Position numbers and translations under genes: made by a program. 64,000 nucleotides of DNA from Sinorhizobium shofinae (GTDB lineage: Bacteria > Pseudomonadota > Alphaproteobacteria > Rhizobiales > Rhizobiaceae). The notes beneath the pieces are model-generated. The model was not told the origin of the DNA, made no database searches, and was given only the letters and a program-made list of their open reading frames with translations. Location of the stretch: assembly GCA_001704765.1 (NCBI GenBank), contig MBFK01000093.1, positions 1,955-65,954 of the forward strand. Direction: 5' to 3'. This document shows, piece after piece, positions 26,137 through 36,603 of the stretch. Numbering within the stretch: the stretch's first letter is position 1; each line of letters starts with the position of its first letter.

Positions 26137-26289
26137 ATGTTCAAGCAGTTGAAGAAAATCACCCGTGCCCTGCACATTCCCACCATCGAAGAGCGCGAGA
26201 TCGCGTATCTGAACGGTTCAGTCGACCGCATCGACCTCGAGTACCGTCAGCGTCAGATCGATCGCGGCCTGTTCCGCAAGGACTTCTGA
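26137..26289 (+). CDS. DUF3563-type microprotein
   Basis: 50 residues: MFKQLKKITRALHIPTIEER, then EIAYLNGSVDRIDLEYRQRQ, and ending IDRGLFRKDF. This is the conserved pattern of a short alphaproteobacterial family (DUF3563). A basic amphipathic N-terminus precedes an acidic/basic helix. A ribosome site (GAAGAGG) lies 5 bases before the ATG. Function unknown; the first ~12 residues could bind membrane or nucleic acid. It lies alone between relA and the DUF2062 gene, and is short enough to be missed by length-filtered gene calling. Confidence 0.78.
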   Translation: MFKQLKKITRALHIPTIEEREIAYLNGSVDRIDLEYRQRQIDRGLFRKDF

Positions 26290-26545
26290 TCGGAGGCGGC
26301 ACGCCTGCTGAATGGTTCTTGGGTCCGAAGGATCTGGATCCGGGGCGGACTTGGGGTGCCGGCTGGACAATGCGAGAAAAACTGTCTCGAGCTATGCGTT
26401 TGCCGAATGGCTCGGATACTTGTTCCGCCCGTTCGCGGCGCAACCTTGCGCCTGGCGAGTCTGGCGCCTATCTTGCGCCCATCAAAAGGCGGGCGGGCCG
26501 TCTTGCGCCGATGGGCGGTTTCAAGATGCGACGGACGACGACAGA

Positions 26546-27100
26546 ATGTTATTTAGGCGCCGAGAACCGGTCACGATCTCCGAAAGGCTTCGCGCATTCG
26601 TCTGGCCGCGCAAGGGTTTCTCGCGCGGTCTGCGTTATATCGCCCTGCGCATCCTTCGCCTGAATTCCACTCCTCATTCGATCGCCGTCGGCGTCGCCGC
26701 GGGTGCCGCTTCTGCCTTCACACCGTTCTTCGGCTTGCACATCGTCCTCGCCATGATTCTCGCTTCGGTCTTCTCCGGGAACCTGGTGGCGGCAGTCATC
26801 ACCACTGCACTCGCCAATCCGATCACCATTCCCATGATCCTGACGGCGTCCTACGAGATCGGCACCGCTCTCACGGGTCCGCAGGCCGGTGCGAGCGTCG
26901 GCTCGGCGGACATCGCCCGGTTGGTCGAGCATATGCAGCTTGCCGAACTTTGGGGGCCCGTGCTCAAGCCGATGCTCGTCGGGTCGCTGGCCCTTGCGCT
27001 CGCCGGCGCCTCGATCTTCTACCCGCTCGCCTTCCAGACCGCCCGGATCTTCCAGGTGCGGCGGCGGGAGCGCCTGCAAAAAGCCGGATACCCGTCATGA
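26546..27100 (+). CDS. DUF2062 membrane protein
   Basis: 184 residues from the ATG at 26546; the frame is open further upstream but the sequence there is not protein-like. The DUF2062 core is [40 protein letters not shown] and [20 protein letters not shown]. It has three to four membrane segments, the last ahead of a basic C-terminus ([15 protein letters not shown]). The family role is not established. Its stop overlaps the acpS start (ATGA), suggesting co-translation and a shared membrane or lipid context with acpS-lepB. Confidence 0.82.
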   Translation: MLFRRREPVTISERLRAFVWPRKGFSRGLRYIALRILRLNSTPHSIAVGVAAGAASAFTPFFGLHIVLAMILASVFSGNLVAAVITTALANPITIPMILTASYEIGTALTGPQAGASVGSADIARLVEHMQLAELWGPVLKPMLVGSLALALAGASIFYPLAFQTARIFQVRRRERLQKAGYPS

Positions 27101-27516
27101 TCATCGGCATCGGCAGCGATCTAATAGATATTCGCCGCATCGAAAATTCGCTCGAGCGTTTTGGCGAGCGGTTCGTCAATCGCTGTTTCACCGACATCGA
27201 GATCGCAAAGTCGGACGCGCGCAAGAACCGCGCGGCTTCCTATGCCAAGCGCTTTGCCGCCAAGGAGGCCTGTTCGAAGGCTCTGGGCACGGGGCTCGCG
27301 CAGGGGGTCTTCTGGAAGGATATGGGCGTCGTCAATATGCCGGGCGGAAAGCCGACGATGCAATTGACCGGCGGTGCGGCGGCCCGCCTTCAGGAGATGC
27401 TGCCCGTCGGACATCGCGCCGCCATTCATCTGACGATCACCGACGACTTCCCGCTCGCACAAGCTTTCGTGATTATCGAGGCGCTCCCGGTTGCTCCCGC
27501 AGAGGGAACGGTTTAG
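27097..27516 (+). CDS. acpS: holo-[acyl-carrier-protein] synthase
   Basis: 139 residues. The N-terminal [20 protein letters not shown] holds the Mg-binding Asp, and [19 protein letters not shown] holds the catalytic Glu and CoA contacts of the AcpS-type phosphopantetheinyl transferase. It transfers 4'-phosphopantetheine from CoA to acyl carrier protein for fatty-acid synthesis. It overlaps the DUF2062 gene by 4 bases, and a hairpin without a T-tract separates it from lepB. The C-terminal tail after [10 protein letters not shown] is ordinary. Confidence 0.95.
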   Translation: MIIGIGSDLIDIRRIENSLERFGERFVNRCFTDIEIAKSDARKNRAASYAKRFAAKEACSKALGTGLAQGVFWKDMGVVNMPGGKPTMQLTGGAAARLQEMLPVGHRAAIHLTITDDFPLAQAFVIIEALPVAPAEGTV

Positions 27517-27519
27517 AGC

Positions 27520-27546
27520 ACTGCCGGGATAGTCGGCTCCGGCAGT
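27520..27546 (+). other. intercistronic hairpin, acpS-lepB
   Basis: ACTGCCGG and CCGGCAGT form a perfect 8-bp stem with an 11-base loop. No T-tract follows, so it is more likely a processing or stabilising structure than a terminator. Confidence 0.4.
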
Positions 27547-27610
27547 CGCTTGAAGCGAAGGAATCCGGCGACATATAGATGCGATTGCGCGGCAGGATGA
27601 CAAGGAAGAA

Positions 27611-28360
27611 TTGAGCGTGGAAGAAAAGACAGAAACGAAGCAGAGCGGCCTCTGGGAAAATGTGAAGGTCATTATTCAGGCGCTGCTCCTGGCCGTCGTC
27701 ATCCGGACCGTTTTCTTCCAGCCCTTCACGATTCCGTCCGGCTCGATGATGCCGACGCTGCTCGTCGGCGACTATATCTTCGTCAACAAGTTCGCCTACG
27801 GCTACTCGAAATACTCGCTGCCCTTTTCGCCGGATCTATTCAGCGGACGGATCTTTGCGAGCGAGCCGAAACGCGGCGATATCGTCGTCTTCCGCTTCCC
27901 GCCCAACCCGGACATCGACTACATTAAGCGTCTTGTCGGTCTGCCGGGCGACCGCATCCAGGTCAGGAACAGCATCCTCTACGTCAACGACAAGCCGGTC
28001 GAACGCGTGCCGGATGGCGCCTTCCGGGCTGACGACCAATATGACACCGGCGGCGACGTTCCCGTCTATCGCGAGACGATGGACAACGGCGTTTCCTACG
28101 ACACGCTCGACCAGTTTCCGGATTCACGCGGCGACAATACCCGAGAATTCATCGTCCCCGAGGGACACTATTTCATGATGGGCGACAATCGGGACAACTC
28201 CGCCGACAGCCGATTTGACGTCGGTTTCGTGCCGGCCGAGAACCTGGTTGGCCGCGCCAGCCTGATCTTCTTCTCGCTCGGCAACGACACCTCGTTCCGC
28301 GAAGTCTGGAAATGGCCGGCGAACCTGCGTTACGACCGGCTATTCAAGGTTGTTGAATGA
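27611..28360 (+). CDS. lepB: signal peptidase I
   Basis: 249 residues. After one membrane segment (VIIQALLLAVVIRTVFF), the catalytic Ser lies in PSGSMMPTLLVGDYIFVNKF. The catalytic Lys lies in DIDYIKRLVGLPGDRI, and the conserved GDNRDNSADSR box is near residue 195. It removes signal peptides from exported proteins at the outer face of the inner membrane. The start is a TTG with AAGGAAG just upstream; a GTG six bases later is also possible. The stop overlaps rnc by 4 bases. Confidence 0.95.
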   Translation: MSVEEKTETKQSGLWENVKVIIQALLLAVVIRTVFFQPFTIPSGSMMPTLLVGDYIFVNKFAYGYSKYSLPFSPDLFSGRIFASEPKRGDIVVFRFPPNPDIDYIKRLVGLPGDRIQVRNSILYVNDKPVERVPDGAFRADDQYDTGGDVPVYRETMDNGVSYDTLDQFPDSRGDNTREFIVPEGHYFMMGDNRDNSADSRFDVGFVPAENLVGRASLIFFSLGNDTSFREVWKWPANLRYDRLFKVVE

Positions 28361-29076
28361 TGAAGGGGCGTACGCTGAGCGCGGAGGATCGGGCGAGGCT
28401 CGAGACCGCGATCGGTTATCAGTTCGCCGAGAAGGAGCGCCTCGACCGCGCGCTGACCCATTCCAGCGCCCGCAATGCCAGGGCGAGCAACTATCAGCGT
28501 CTTGAATTCCTGGGCGACCGCGTGCTCGGGCTTTGCGTCGCCGAACTTCTGTTCCAGACCTTTCTCGACGCCAACGAGGGAGAGCTGTCGGTGCGCTTGA
28601 ACCAACTCGTCAGCGCCGAGAGCTGCGCCAATGTTGCGGATGAGCTGTCGCTGCACGAATTTATTCGCACTGGCTCGGACGTGAAGAAGATCACCGGCAA
28701 GCACATGATGAATGTGCGCGCCGATGTGGTAGAGTCGCTGATCGCCGCGATCTATCTCGATGGTGGCCTGGAGGCGGCGCGTCGCTTCGTGTTGCGGCAC
28801 TGGACCGATCGGGCCGCAAGCGCCGACGGTGCGCGCCGTGATGCCAAGACGGAATTGCAGGAATGGGCGCACGCCAAGTTCGGCGTCGCGCCGAGATACA
28901 GGACGGATGATCGCTCCGGTCCCGACCACGATCCGCGCTTCACGGTGACCGTAGAGGTCGACGGGATCGCGCCGGAAACGGGGACCGATCGCTCGAAGCG
29001 CGGAGCCGAGCAGATCGCTGCCATGCGATTGCTGGAACGCGAAGGTGTTTGGCAGAAACGGTCTGCCGGAAATTGA
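28357..29076 (+). CDS. rnc: ribonuclease III
   Basis: 239 residues. The catalytic domain contains the signature QRLEFLGDRVLGLCVAELL and VRADVVESLIAAIYLDGG with the acidic residues for two-metal catalysis. A C-terminal double-stranded-RNA-binding domain starts around residue 165 (AKTELQEWAHAKFG) and ends SKRGAEQIAAMRLLER. It processes rRNA precursors and structured mRNAs. The ATGA overlap with lepB and the close spacing to era reproduce the widespread lepB-rnc-era operon. Confidence 0.96.
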   Translation: MMKGRTLSAEDRARLETAIGYQFAEKERLDRALTHSSARNARASNYQRLEFLGDRVLGLCVAELLFQTFLDANEGELSVRLNQLVSAESCANVADELSLHEFIRTGSDVKKITGKHMMNVRADVVESLIAAIYLDGGLEAARRFVLRHWTDRAASADGARRDAKTELQEWAHAKFGVAPRYRTDDRSGPDHDPRFTVTVEVDGIAPETGTDRSKRGAEQIAAMRLLEREGVWQKRSAGN

Positions 29077-29084
29077 CGGAAGCC

Positions 29085-30014
29085 ATGACGGACAAGGAAC
29101 AGGACACGGGCGCCGCTACCGCGGCAACCCGCTCGGGCTTCGTGGCGCTGATCGGCGCGACGAATGCAGGTAAATCGACTTTGGTGAACCACCTCGTCGG
29201 CGCGAAAGTATCGATCGTCAGCCACAAGGTGCAGACGACGAGGGCGATCATCCGTGGCATCGCCATCCATGACAACACCCAGATCGTGTTCATGGACACG
29301 CCCGGCATCTTCAAGCCGCGCCGCCGGCTCGATCGGGCCATGGTGACGACGGCCTGGGGCGGCGCCAAGGACGCCGATTTGATCATGCTGCTGATCGACA
29401 GCGAGCGCGGGTTGAAGGGGGATGCCGAAACGATCCTCGATGGCCTGAAGGACGTTCCCCAACCGAAGATCCTGGTGCTCAACAAGATCGACCGGGTTCG
29501 CCCGGAGGACCTCTTGAAGCTCGCGGCGGCCGCCAACGAAGCCGTTCCCTTCGAGCGCACCTTCATGATTTCAGCGCTCACCGGCTCCGGCTGCCGCGAC
29601 CTCATGGACTATCTTGCCGCGGCCTTGCCGGAGGGGCCGTGGTACTATCCGGAGGATCAGATCTCCGATCTGCCGATGCGCCAGCTCGCAGCCGAGATCA
29701 CGCGCGAGAAGTTGTTCCTGCGCCTGCATCAGGAGCTTCCTTACGCGTCTCACGTCGAGACGGAGAAATGGGAAGAGCGCAAGGACGGCTCCGTACGCAT
29801 CGAGCAGGTGATCTATGTCGAACGTGATAGCCAGAAGAAGATCGCGCTCGGCAAGGGAGGGGAGGCGATCAAGGCGATATCGACCGCAGCCCGGAAGGAA
29901 ATTTCCGAGATCCTGGAGCAGCCCGTGCACCTCTTCCTGTTCGTCAAGGTCCGCGAGCACTGGGGCGACGATCCGGAGCGGTTCCGCGAAATGGGCCTCG
30001 ATTTTCCAAAGTAG
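29085..30014 (+). CDS. era: GTPase Era, ribosome assembly
   Basis: 309 residues from the ATG with ACGGAAG upstream; a start 36 bases earlier would overlap rnc. G1 is GATNAGKST, G3 is FMDTPGIFKPRR, G4 is LNKIDRV, and the C-terminal KH domain holds ALGKGGEAIKAISTAARKEI. It binds 16S rRNA near its 3' end and helps 30S maturation, partnering functionally with the upstream RNase III. The end of the gene is followed by a terminator that overlaps the 3' end of the opposing GDPD gene. Confidence 0.96.
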   Translation: MTDKEQDTGAATAATRSGFVALIGATNAGKSTLVNHLVGAKVSIVSHKVQTTRAIIRGIAIHDNTQIVFMDTPGIFKPRRRLDRAMVTTAWGGAKDADLIMLLIDSERGLKGDAETILDGLKDVPQPKILVLNKIDRVRPEDLLKLAAAANEAVPFERTFMISALTGSGCRDLMDYLAAALPEGPWYYPEDQISDLPMRQLAAEITREKLFLRLHQELPYASHVETEKWEERKDGSVRIEQVIYVERDSQKKIALGKGGEAIKAISTAARKEISEILEQPVHLFLFVKVREHWGDDPERFREMGLDFPK

Positions 30015-30026
30015 CCGCTTTTGCGT

Positions 30027-30058
30027 GGTCGGCGCTGGAGGTGCCGGCCGCTATTTTT
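30027..30058 (+). terminator. terminator after era
   Basis: GGTCGGC and GCCGGCC pair (one G-U) around a 9-base loop, followed by GCTATTTTT. It overlaps the last codons of the convergent gene that ends at 30051. Confidence 0.65.
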
Positions 30059-31049
30059 GATCATTCGAGGCGGCGAGCCTCTTGTTCAGAAGCGGTCCGA
30101 TCGTCTCGGCCCGATTGGTCCAGACGTAGCCAGAGAAATTCTCCGGAACGAGTGCGAGCTCATCGGCGCTGTCGATGCCGGAGGTGAAGTCGCCGCCGCC
30201 ATGGGGGCCGAGCAGGATGATTTCGCTCCCGGCGGCCCGCATCCGGGCGGCAAATCGATACGGCCAGCCCCACAGAAAAGGCGCGTAGTTGGCGGGCACG
30301 ACAATCAGCGTATCGCGGCAGGCGTCCGGCACCATTCCGGTCCAGCCATAGGCGGCGTAGCGGCCAAGGCAGGCCATGGTGGAGCGCCTGTCATAGCCCC
30401 TCAGCCCACCGACCAGCCGCAGCGCCTCCTGTGTTGGCGTTCTGCCTCCGTAAACCCCGAAGACCAATTTGCGCCACTCCGGGTGAATGCGTAGCATGAC
30501 GGCAAGGGTTGCACCTTCCTCCCGCCGCTCGCTCTTGAAATTGATCAGGAACCGGCCATGGGGCAGCGCTGTGAAGACCTCAGTCAGGGTCGGCATCTGG
30601 CCTTCCCCCTGGCCGCGGAAGGGAAAAGTCTTCCCGCCATCCGCAGTGTAGCCATAGCCGATGTCGAGCGTTTTCAGCTTGGACATCGGCGTCTCCTGCG
30701 TGACGCCCGCTCCATTGGTACGGCAGTCGAGCGTCCAATCGTGGAAGACGGCGAACTGGCGATCCGGTGTCAGGTGGACATCCAGTTCGATCACCTCGGC
30801 GCCGCTGTCCAGCGCCGCGCGCATGGAAGCGATCGTGTTCTCGAGATAGGCATGGCGCGGCGGTTCGATGCGCTGCGCAGTGCAGGTGTCGTTGCCCACC
30901 CCGTCCAGACTATAGACCTGATGGATACCGCGATGGGCGAGGACCCTTGCCGCGCCGGCAGGCGGCGCCACCAGGTAGGACGTGTTGAGGAGCCAGACGA
31001 TGGCGACGACGATGACCGCGACGACGGCAATGACGGCGAGCTTCCTCAT
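30051..31049 (-). CDS. glycerophosphodiester phosphodiesterase family protein
   Basis: A 332-residue protein. The N-terminal membrane anchor is LAVIAVVAVIVVAIVWLL. The GDPD TIM barrel then shows LAHRGIH, YLENTIASM, VIELDVHLTPDRQFAVFHDW, and FLINFK, covering the catalytic His pair and metal-binding Glu/Asp. It should hydrolyse glycerophosphodiesters, or a related lipid headgroup, in the periplasm. The C-terminal half contains GPHGGGDFTSGIDS, less typical of the family. The ribosome site GAGGAGG is at good spacing. An alternative is a non-hydrolytic GDPD paralogue; the main catalytic motifs appear intact. Confidence 0.82.
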   Translation of the reverse strand: MRKLAVIAVVAVIVVAIVWLLNTSYLVAPPAGAARVLAHRGIHQVYSLDGVGNDTCTAQRIEPPRHAYLENTIASMRAALDSGAEVIELDVHLTPDRQFAVFHDWTLDCRTNGAGVTQETPMSKLKTLDIGYGYTADGGKTFPFRGQGEGQMPTLTEVFTALPHGRFLINFKSERREEGATLAVMLRIHPEWRKLVFGVYGGRTPTQEALRLVGGLRGYDRRSTMACLGRYAAYGWTGMVPDACRDTLIVVPANYAPFLWGWPYRFAARMRAAGSEIILLGPHGGGDFTSGIDSADELALVPENFSGYVWTNRAETIGPLLNKRLAASNDQK

Positions 31050-31229
31050 CGTAAGTCCTCCTCTCGCACCGCGCTTTGCTCGGCATTTTGGCGACCCGGA
31101 CGTCCGCTGCCACGCTCCCTGTTATGCGGATTGCGAACAAACTGTCACCTCCGCGCGCGATTGACCGGTAGTGGGCACTATGGGAGGTAGGCGACCGTGC
31201 CGCCCAATGCAATGCCGCAGGAGAACTTA

Positions 31230-32227
31230 GTGCCGCAACTCGTCCAGGGAAAATGGGTCAAGGATGATGTCGCCGCAAGCGAGATGAAGGACGATGCGTT
31301 CCATCGCGAGCCGACCCGCTTCCGTCATTGGATCACCATCGATGGACGACCCGGACCGGACGGCCAGCCGGCGCTCGCCGCTGAAGCGGGACGTTACCGG
31401 TTGTTTGTCTCCTATCTCTGCCCTGGGCGTCTCGGACGATCGCGATGCGCAACCTCAAGGGACTCGACAAGATCGTCGGGCTCACGGTCGCAAATCCCGT
31501 TCTCGGAGAGGACGGATGGACCTATGACGAGCCAGCGGATGGGGGCAGCCGCGTCGACAGCATCCGGTACCATCACCAACTCTATACGGCGAGCGACCCG
31601 ACCTATACCGGCAAAGTGTCCGTGCCTGTGCTCTGGGACATGAAGGAAGGGCGCATCGTCAACAACGAGTCGGCCGATATCCTTCGCATCCTCAACACGG
31701 CCTTCGACCATTTGTCCGGCAACCGACTCGATTTCTACCCGGCTGCCCTCCGCGCCGCAATCGATCGCTGGAACGAGCCGATCTACGCGCGTGTGAACAA
31801 TGGCGTCTATCGCGCCGGATTTGCCAAGACGCAGGCCGCCTATGACGAAGCTATCGCGGCCCTCTTCGGCATGCTCGACGAACTCGAGCGGCATCTTGAT
31901 GCGAACCGATACCTCGCGGGGGACTATCTGACAGAGGCGGATATCCGCCTGTTCGTAACGCTGGTCCGTTTCGACGTCGCCTATCATGGCGCCTTCAAAT
32001 GCAATATCCGCCGGATCGAGGACTATCCCTGCCTTTGCCAGTACCTGCGCGAGCTCTACCAGTGGCCGGGTATACGCGAATCTGTCCGGATCGATGATAT
32101 CAAGCGCGGATATTATGGCCTCCGGCACATCAACCCCACCGGCATCGTGCCGGCAGGCCCGGTGATCGACTTCGATCGCCGGCATGATCGACGTCGTCTT
32201 CGTGGTCTCGGAGTTTTCGGCGCCTAG
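31230..32227 (+). pseudogene. glutathionyl-hydroquinone reductase (Xi-class GST) gene with -1 frameshift
   Basis: The first frame, from GTG 31230 (AGGAG seven bases upstream), gives MPQLVQGKWVKDDVAASEM, then FRHWITIDGRPGPDG and GRYRLFVSYLCP, the Xi-class (YqjG/ECM4) N-terminus up to the catalytic Cys. Translation then leaves the family. One frame over, it resumes exactly as WASRTIAMRNLKGLDKIVGL and continues to the normal C-terminus with DRWNEPIYARVNNGVYRAGF and HINPTGIVP. A single base is missing at 31421-31424 (TGCCCTGGG where TGC-CCN-TGG is expected). Without that base both halves make a normal-length enzyme. Either it is a recent pseudogene or a sequencing error. An upstream GTG at 31197 is an alternative start. 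Confidence 0.85.
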
Positions 32228-32603
32228 AAGGCGGCATTGAAGCACCTTTCACGCTGCCTGGCTGACACCGGATTTTCTTCAGCATGTACTAAGGAAACAA
32301 ATCCTTGAGGGGCCACAGAACAGCCCCATTGATTAACCGCGGAACACCGCTAAGTTAATGGAAGTTCTGATGGATAGGAGCCTGAAGAGGCTGGCCTGAC
32401 GACATGCCGGTTGCAGCCCCGCGCCTCGTGCACGGCGCCGGCCCGCCGGAGGCCGTGAGGCTTGCCCGAACCGGTTTCTCGCTGCTTCTGGACACACCGG
32501 CGCCGTTTCGTAAGCGCACTTCTTTCCAGAAGCCGACCGAACCGCCCGCGCTCCATGCTGAAGAACTAACATGGTCCGTGTAGGTCTGGCGCTGAGGTTG
32601 GAA
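32228..32603. other. intergenic region upstream of cfa
   Basis: 376 bases without a credible gene. It contains a short GGGGC/GCCCC hairpin near 32309-32325, TTAAC/GTTAA half-sites around 32333-32358, and GC-rich sequence up to the cfa ribosome site. The cfa promoter must be here but is not obvious. Confidence 0.4.
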
Positions 32604-33860
32604 ATGAATGCAGCATTGTTGAAGTTGCTTCGCCGTCTTGTCCAGAAGGGAACTCTGACGGTCGTCTTTTCATCGGGAGAAAAAGCTGTCCTGGGTGATG
32701 GCACGGGAAATCCCGCTGCCATACGTATAACGGACGCGGAGGCGGAAAGGGCCATACTGTACGACCCCGGCCTGAAATTCGGCGAAATGTACATGGACGG
32801 CCGCGTCGTCGTCGAAGAGGGTGATATTTTCGACGTCCTGTCCATCGTCAAGAGCAATGGTTTGGAAAACGCGGCGACCTTCGCCAACTCATTCGTTGCT
32901 CTTTGGCATGTGCTGCGCCAACAGCTGAAAAGTCGGCTGCCGGTCAACCGCAACCGCTACAATGTCGCGCATCATTACGATCTCGACGGCAAACTCTTCA
33001 ACCTCTTCCTCGACGAGGACTGGCAATATTCCTGCGCCTATTTCCATCCGCCGGGCATCTCCCTGGATGAGGCGCAGCGCGCCAAGAAGCGCCACATCGC
33101 GGCGAAGCTGCTGCTCGAGCCCGGCCAGCAAGTGCTGGAAGTCGGTTCCGGCTGGGGGGGCCTGGCAATGTACCTTGCCGAAGCGACGGGAGTCGAAGTC
33201 ACCGGCATCACATTGAGCGAAGAGCAACTGAAGGTCTCGCGCCAACGCGCCGCCAGGCGCGGACTTTCCGATCACGTGCGATTCGAATTGCAGGATTACC
33301 GCACCCTGCAGGGACGACAGTTCGATCGGATCGTCTCCGTCGGCATGTTCGAACATGTGGGCATCGGCAACTACGGCAATTTCTTCCGCAAGATGAAGGA
33401 ATTGCTGAGACCCGACGGCGTCATGCTGCTTCATTCGATCGGCCAGGTCTACAAGCCATGGGCGACCAATCCTTGGATCGAGAAATACATCTTCCCGGGC
33501 GGCTACATCCCCGCGCTTTCCGAGGTCTTGCCGCCGGTCGAGAGCACGCGCCTGCTCGTCAAGGACATCGAGATCCTGCCGATGCACTATGCCTGGACGC
33601 TCAGGGCCTGGCGCGAGCGTTTCGTGGCCCGGCGCGAGGAAGCGGTGAAGCTCTATGACGAGCGCTTCTTCCGGATGTGGGAGTTCTATCTCGCCGCTTC
33701 CGAGACCGCGTTTCTCCACGACAAGCACTTCATCTTCCAACTCCAGCTTTCGCCGTCGCTGGAGGCGGTACCGGTTTCGCGCGATTACATCGAAGCGAAG
33801 GAGCGCGAATTGCTGGAATTCGAGAAGACCCGCTCGCGGCTGGAACTCGTCGCGGTTTAG
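32604..33860 (+). CDS. cfa: cyclopropane-fatty-acyl-phospholipid synthase
   Basis: 418 residues. The SAM-binding motif is [17 protein letters not shown] (about residue 177), preceded by the family segments [20 protein letters not shown] and [12 protein letters not shown]. The bicarbonate/active-site region includes [14 protein letters not shown], and the C-terminal half includes [13 protein letters not shown] and [12 protein letters not shown]. It methylates double bonds of membrane phospholipid acyl chains to cyclopropane rings using S-adenosylmethionine. The ATG at 32604 fits the family; a start 33 bases upstream is possible. A perfect hairpin follows the gene. Confidence 0.93.
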   Translation: MNAALLKLLRRLVQKGTLTVVFSSGEKAVLGDGTGNPAAIRITDAEAERAILYDPGLKFGEMYMDGRVVVEEGDIFDVLSIVKSNGLENAATFANSFVALWHVLRQQLKSRLPVNRNRYNVAHHYDLDGKLFNLFLDEDWQYSCAYFHPPGISLDEAQRAKKRHIAAKLLLEPGQQVLEVGSGWGGLAMYLAEATGVEVTGITLSEEQLKVSRQRAARRGLSDHVRFELQDYRTLQGRQFDRIVSVGMFEHVGIGNYGNFFRKMKELLRPDGVMLLHSIGQVYKPWATNPWIEKYIFPGGYIPALSEVLPPVESTRLLVKDIEILPMHYAWTLRAWRERFVARREEAVKLYDERFFRMWEFYLAASETAFLHDKHFIFQLQLSPSLEAVPVSRDYIEAKERELLEFEKTRSRLELVAV

Positions 33861-33876
33861 CCGCGTCTCAAGACCT

Positions 33877-33899
33877 GCGTGCGAGCTTCGTTCGCACGC
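33877..33899 (+). terminator. hairpin after cfa
   Basis: GCGTGCGA and TCGCACGC form a perfect 8-bp stem with a 7-base loop. No T-tract follows, so terminator function is uncertain. Confidence 0.4.
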
Positions 33900-34051
33900 C
33901 ATCCGCCTGCCGTGATGTCTGGCGGCGCTGCTTAGGCGCCGTGTCGGCGCGCCATCTTCTGTGGAGTGCGGGCGACCGATTGGCCGCCTTCCCTTGGCCT
34001 CGTTCGCCTGCACTATTATGGTCCGGCTGGAAACAACGGACGGAACGCAGA

Positions 34052-36361
34052 ATGGTCATGACCGCAAAGCCCATCGCCGCGATTATCGCAAGCGAGATCA
34101 AGGCGACCGCCGCGCAGGTGGGCGCGGCTGTCGAACTTCTCGACGCCGGAGCGACGGTGCCTTTCATCGCCCGCTACCGCAAGGAGGTCACCGGCGGTCT
34201 CGACGACACGCAATTGCGTACCCTCTCGGAGCGGCTCACCTATCTGCGCGAGCTCGAAGCGCGCCGGGCATCCATCCTCGAGTCGATACGCGGCCAGGGC
34301 AAGCTCACCGATGAACTGGAAGGCAAGATCGCCGCCGCCGTTACCAAGGCGGAGCTCGAGGATATCTACCTGCCGTACAAGCCGAAGCGGCGGACCAAGG
34401 CGGAGATTGCCCGGGAGCGGGGTCTCGGACCGCTGGCGGAGGCGATCCTCGCCGATCGCTCGATTGCGCCGGCTGAACGGGCGGCCGCCTTTCTCTCCGC
34501 CGACGTGCCGGACGTGAAGGCCGCACTCGACGGCGCCCGCGACATCATCGCCGAAAGCATGACCGAGAACGCCGACCTCCTGGGTCGCCTTCGGAACTAC
34601 ATGCGGGACGCGGCATTCCTGAGAGCAAAGGTCGTCGACGGCAAGCAGGAGGCGGGGGCGAAGTTCTCGGATTATTTCGATCACTCGGAGCGCTGGGCAA
34701 CGGCACCGGGCCACCGTGCGCTGGCGATGCTGCGCGGCTGGAACGAAGAAATCCTTTCGGTCGACATCGTCGTCGACCAGGACGCGGCATCTCAACAAAA
34801 GCCGGTCGAACGCATGATCGCCGCCACATATGAGGTCGGTGGACACCTGCCCGGGGACAAATGGCTGCTGGACGTGATCGGCTGGACCTGGCGCGTCAAG
34901 CTTTCACTGTCGCTTTCGCTCGATCTGATGCGCGAGTTGCGCGAGCGGGCCGAGGAGGAAGCGATCCGCGTCTTCGCGCGCAACCTCAAGGATCTGTTGC
35001 TTGCGGCCCCCGCCGGCTCGCGCGCGACCATGGGCATCGATCCTGGCATCCGAACCGGCGTCAAGGTCGCGGTCGTCGACGGCACCGGCAAGCTGCTCGA
35101 TACGACGACGGTTTACCCGTTCCCTCCGAAGAACGACATTCGCGGCACGCAGGCGGAACTCGCGGCGCTCGTCCGCAAACACAAGGTCGAGCTGATCGCC
35201 ATCGGCAATGGCACCGGCAGCCGCGAAACCGAGAAGCTTGTGACCGATATGCTCGCGCAGATGCCGGCGCCGAAGCCTACCAAGGTGATCGTGTCCGAGG
35301 CGGGCGCCTCCGTCTATTCCGCTTCGGAAACGGCGGCTGCGGAGTTTCCGAATCTCGACGTGTCGCTGCGCGGTGCCGTGTCCATCGCTCGGAGGCTGCA
35401 GGACCCGCTTGCCGAGCTCGTCAAGATCGAACCGAAGTCGATCGGTGTCGGCCAGTACCAGCACGACGTCGACCAGTCGCATCTCAGCCGTTCTCTGGAT
35501 GCGGTCGTCGAGGATGCGGTGAACGCCGTTGGTGTCGATCTCAACACCGCATCGGCATCGCTGCTGGCGCGTGTTTCCGGCCTGGGCAAATCATCAGCGG
35601 AAGCGATCGTGGCGCATCGCGATGCGATGGGCGCATTCGCAAATCGGCAGCAACTCCTCAAGGTGCCGCGCCTCGGCGCCCGTACCTTCGAACAATGCGC
35701 CGGCTTCTTGCGGATTACGAATGGTTCCGAGCCGCTTGACGCCTCGGCCGTGCACCCGGAGGCCTACCGAGTGGCCAAGAAGATCGTCGCCGCCTGCGGC
35801 CGGGATGTGCGCTCCCTGATGGGAGACAGTGCGGCTCTGAAGGCGCTCGATCCGCGCGCCTTCGTCGACGAACGTTTCGGTCTGCCGACGGTCAAGGACA
35901 TTCTTTCCGAACTGGAGAAGCCTGGCCGCGATCCGCGCCCGAGCTTCAAGACGGCGACCTTCGCCGAGGGGGTCGACGACATCAAGGACCTGAAGGTCGG
36001 GATGCAGCTCGAGGGGACCGTGACCAATGTCGCGGCCTTCGGAGCCTTCGTCGATATCGGCGTGCACCAGGACGGGCTCGTGCATGTCTCGCAGCTCGCC
36101 GATCGTTTCGTCAAGGATCCGCATGAGGTCGTGAAGGCCGGCGACGTGGTGCGAGTTCGCGTCACCGAGATCGATGTCGCGCGCAAACGCATCGGACTGA
36201 GCATGCGCAAGGATGGCGGAGGCGATGTCGGTGGTCGCGAGGCGAGGGGACCATCGCCGAACGGCGGCAATCGCAACGCAGCCGCGCGATCCCAAAAATC
36301 GCCGGCGCCGGTTCAGGGCGCATTCGGTGCGGCGCTGATGGAGGCGATGAAGAAAAAATAA
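34052..36361 (+). CDS. tex: Tex-family transcription accessory protein
   Basis: 769 residues with the full Tex order: the N-terminal Tex domain ([19 protein letters not shown]), a YqgF/RNase H-like domain around 330-460 ([20 protein letters not shown]), helix-hairpin-helix modules ([20 protein letters not shown]) and a C-terminal S1 RNA-binding domain ([20 protein letters not shown]). A basic low-complexity tail ends ALMEAMKKK. Tex proteins bind nucleic acid and influence transcription; the precise role is unsettled. Two close ATG codons (34052, 34058) could start it. Confidence 0.93.
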   Translation: MVMTAKPIAAIIASEIKATAAQVGAAVELLDAGATVPFIARYRKEVTGGLDDTQLRTLSERLTYLRELEARRASILESIRGQGKLTDELEGKIAAAVTKAELEDIYLPYKPKRRTKAEIARERGLGPLAEAILADRSIAPAERAAAFLSADVPDVKAALDGARDIIAESMTENADLLGRLRNYMRDAAFLRAKVVDGKQEAGAKFSDYFDHSERWATAPGHRALAMLRGWNEEILSVDIVVDQDAASQQKPVERMIAATYEVGGHLPGDKWLLDVIGWTWRVKLSLSLSLDLMRELRERAEEEAIRVFARNLKDLLLAAPAGSRATMGIDPGIRTGVKVAVVDGTGKLLDTTTVYPFPPKNDIRGTQAELAALVRKHKVELIAIGNGTGSRETEKLVTDMLAQMPAPKPTKVIVSEAGASVYSASETAAAEFPNLDVSLRGAVSIARRLQDPLAELVKIEPKSIGVGQYQHDVDQSHLSRSLDAVVEDAVNAVGVDLNTASASLLARVSGLGKSSAEAIVAHRDAMGAFANRQQLLKVPRLGARTFEQCAGFLRITNGSEPLDASAVHPEAYRVAKKIVAACGRDVRSLMGDSAALKALDPRAFVDERFGLPTVKDILSELEKPGRDPRPSFKTATFAEGVDDIKDLKVGMQLEGTVTNVAAFGAFVDIGVHQDGLVHVSQLADRFVKDPHEVVKAGDVVRVRVTEIDVARKRIGLSMRKDGGGDVGGREARGPSPNGGNRNAAARSQKSPAPVQGAFGAALMEAMKKK

Positions 36362-36603
36362 GACAGGGCATGGAACGGCCCGGCGACGAGGATCGTTACG
36401 TGCTCATCGGCCAATGGCGTGATGGTTGCAGGTACGATCTATAAATTAGTTAATTGAAATATAACCTGCCCTCCGTCATACTGCATTCGTGGCGGCATCG
36501 GTCCGTCGCGGCGAGATGCCGACCATAGGAATGCCGGACTACGGCGGAACAGGTCAGCGGAAAATCCTCTTCCGCCGGGGCTCCCGGCGAAAGGAGGTGC
36601 GTC

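Noticed and set aside
26312-26545. N-terminal extension of the DUF2062 protein
   Set aside because: The added 78 residues are Cys/Arg/Gly-rich and unlike the family; the ATG at 26546 gives a normal N-terminus.
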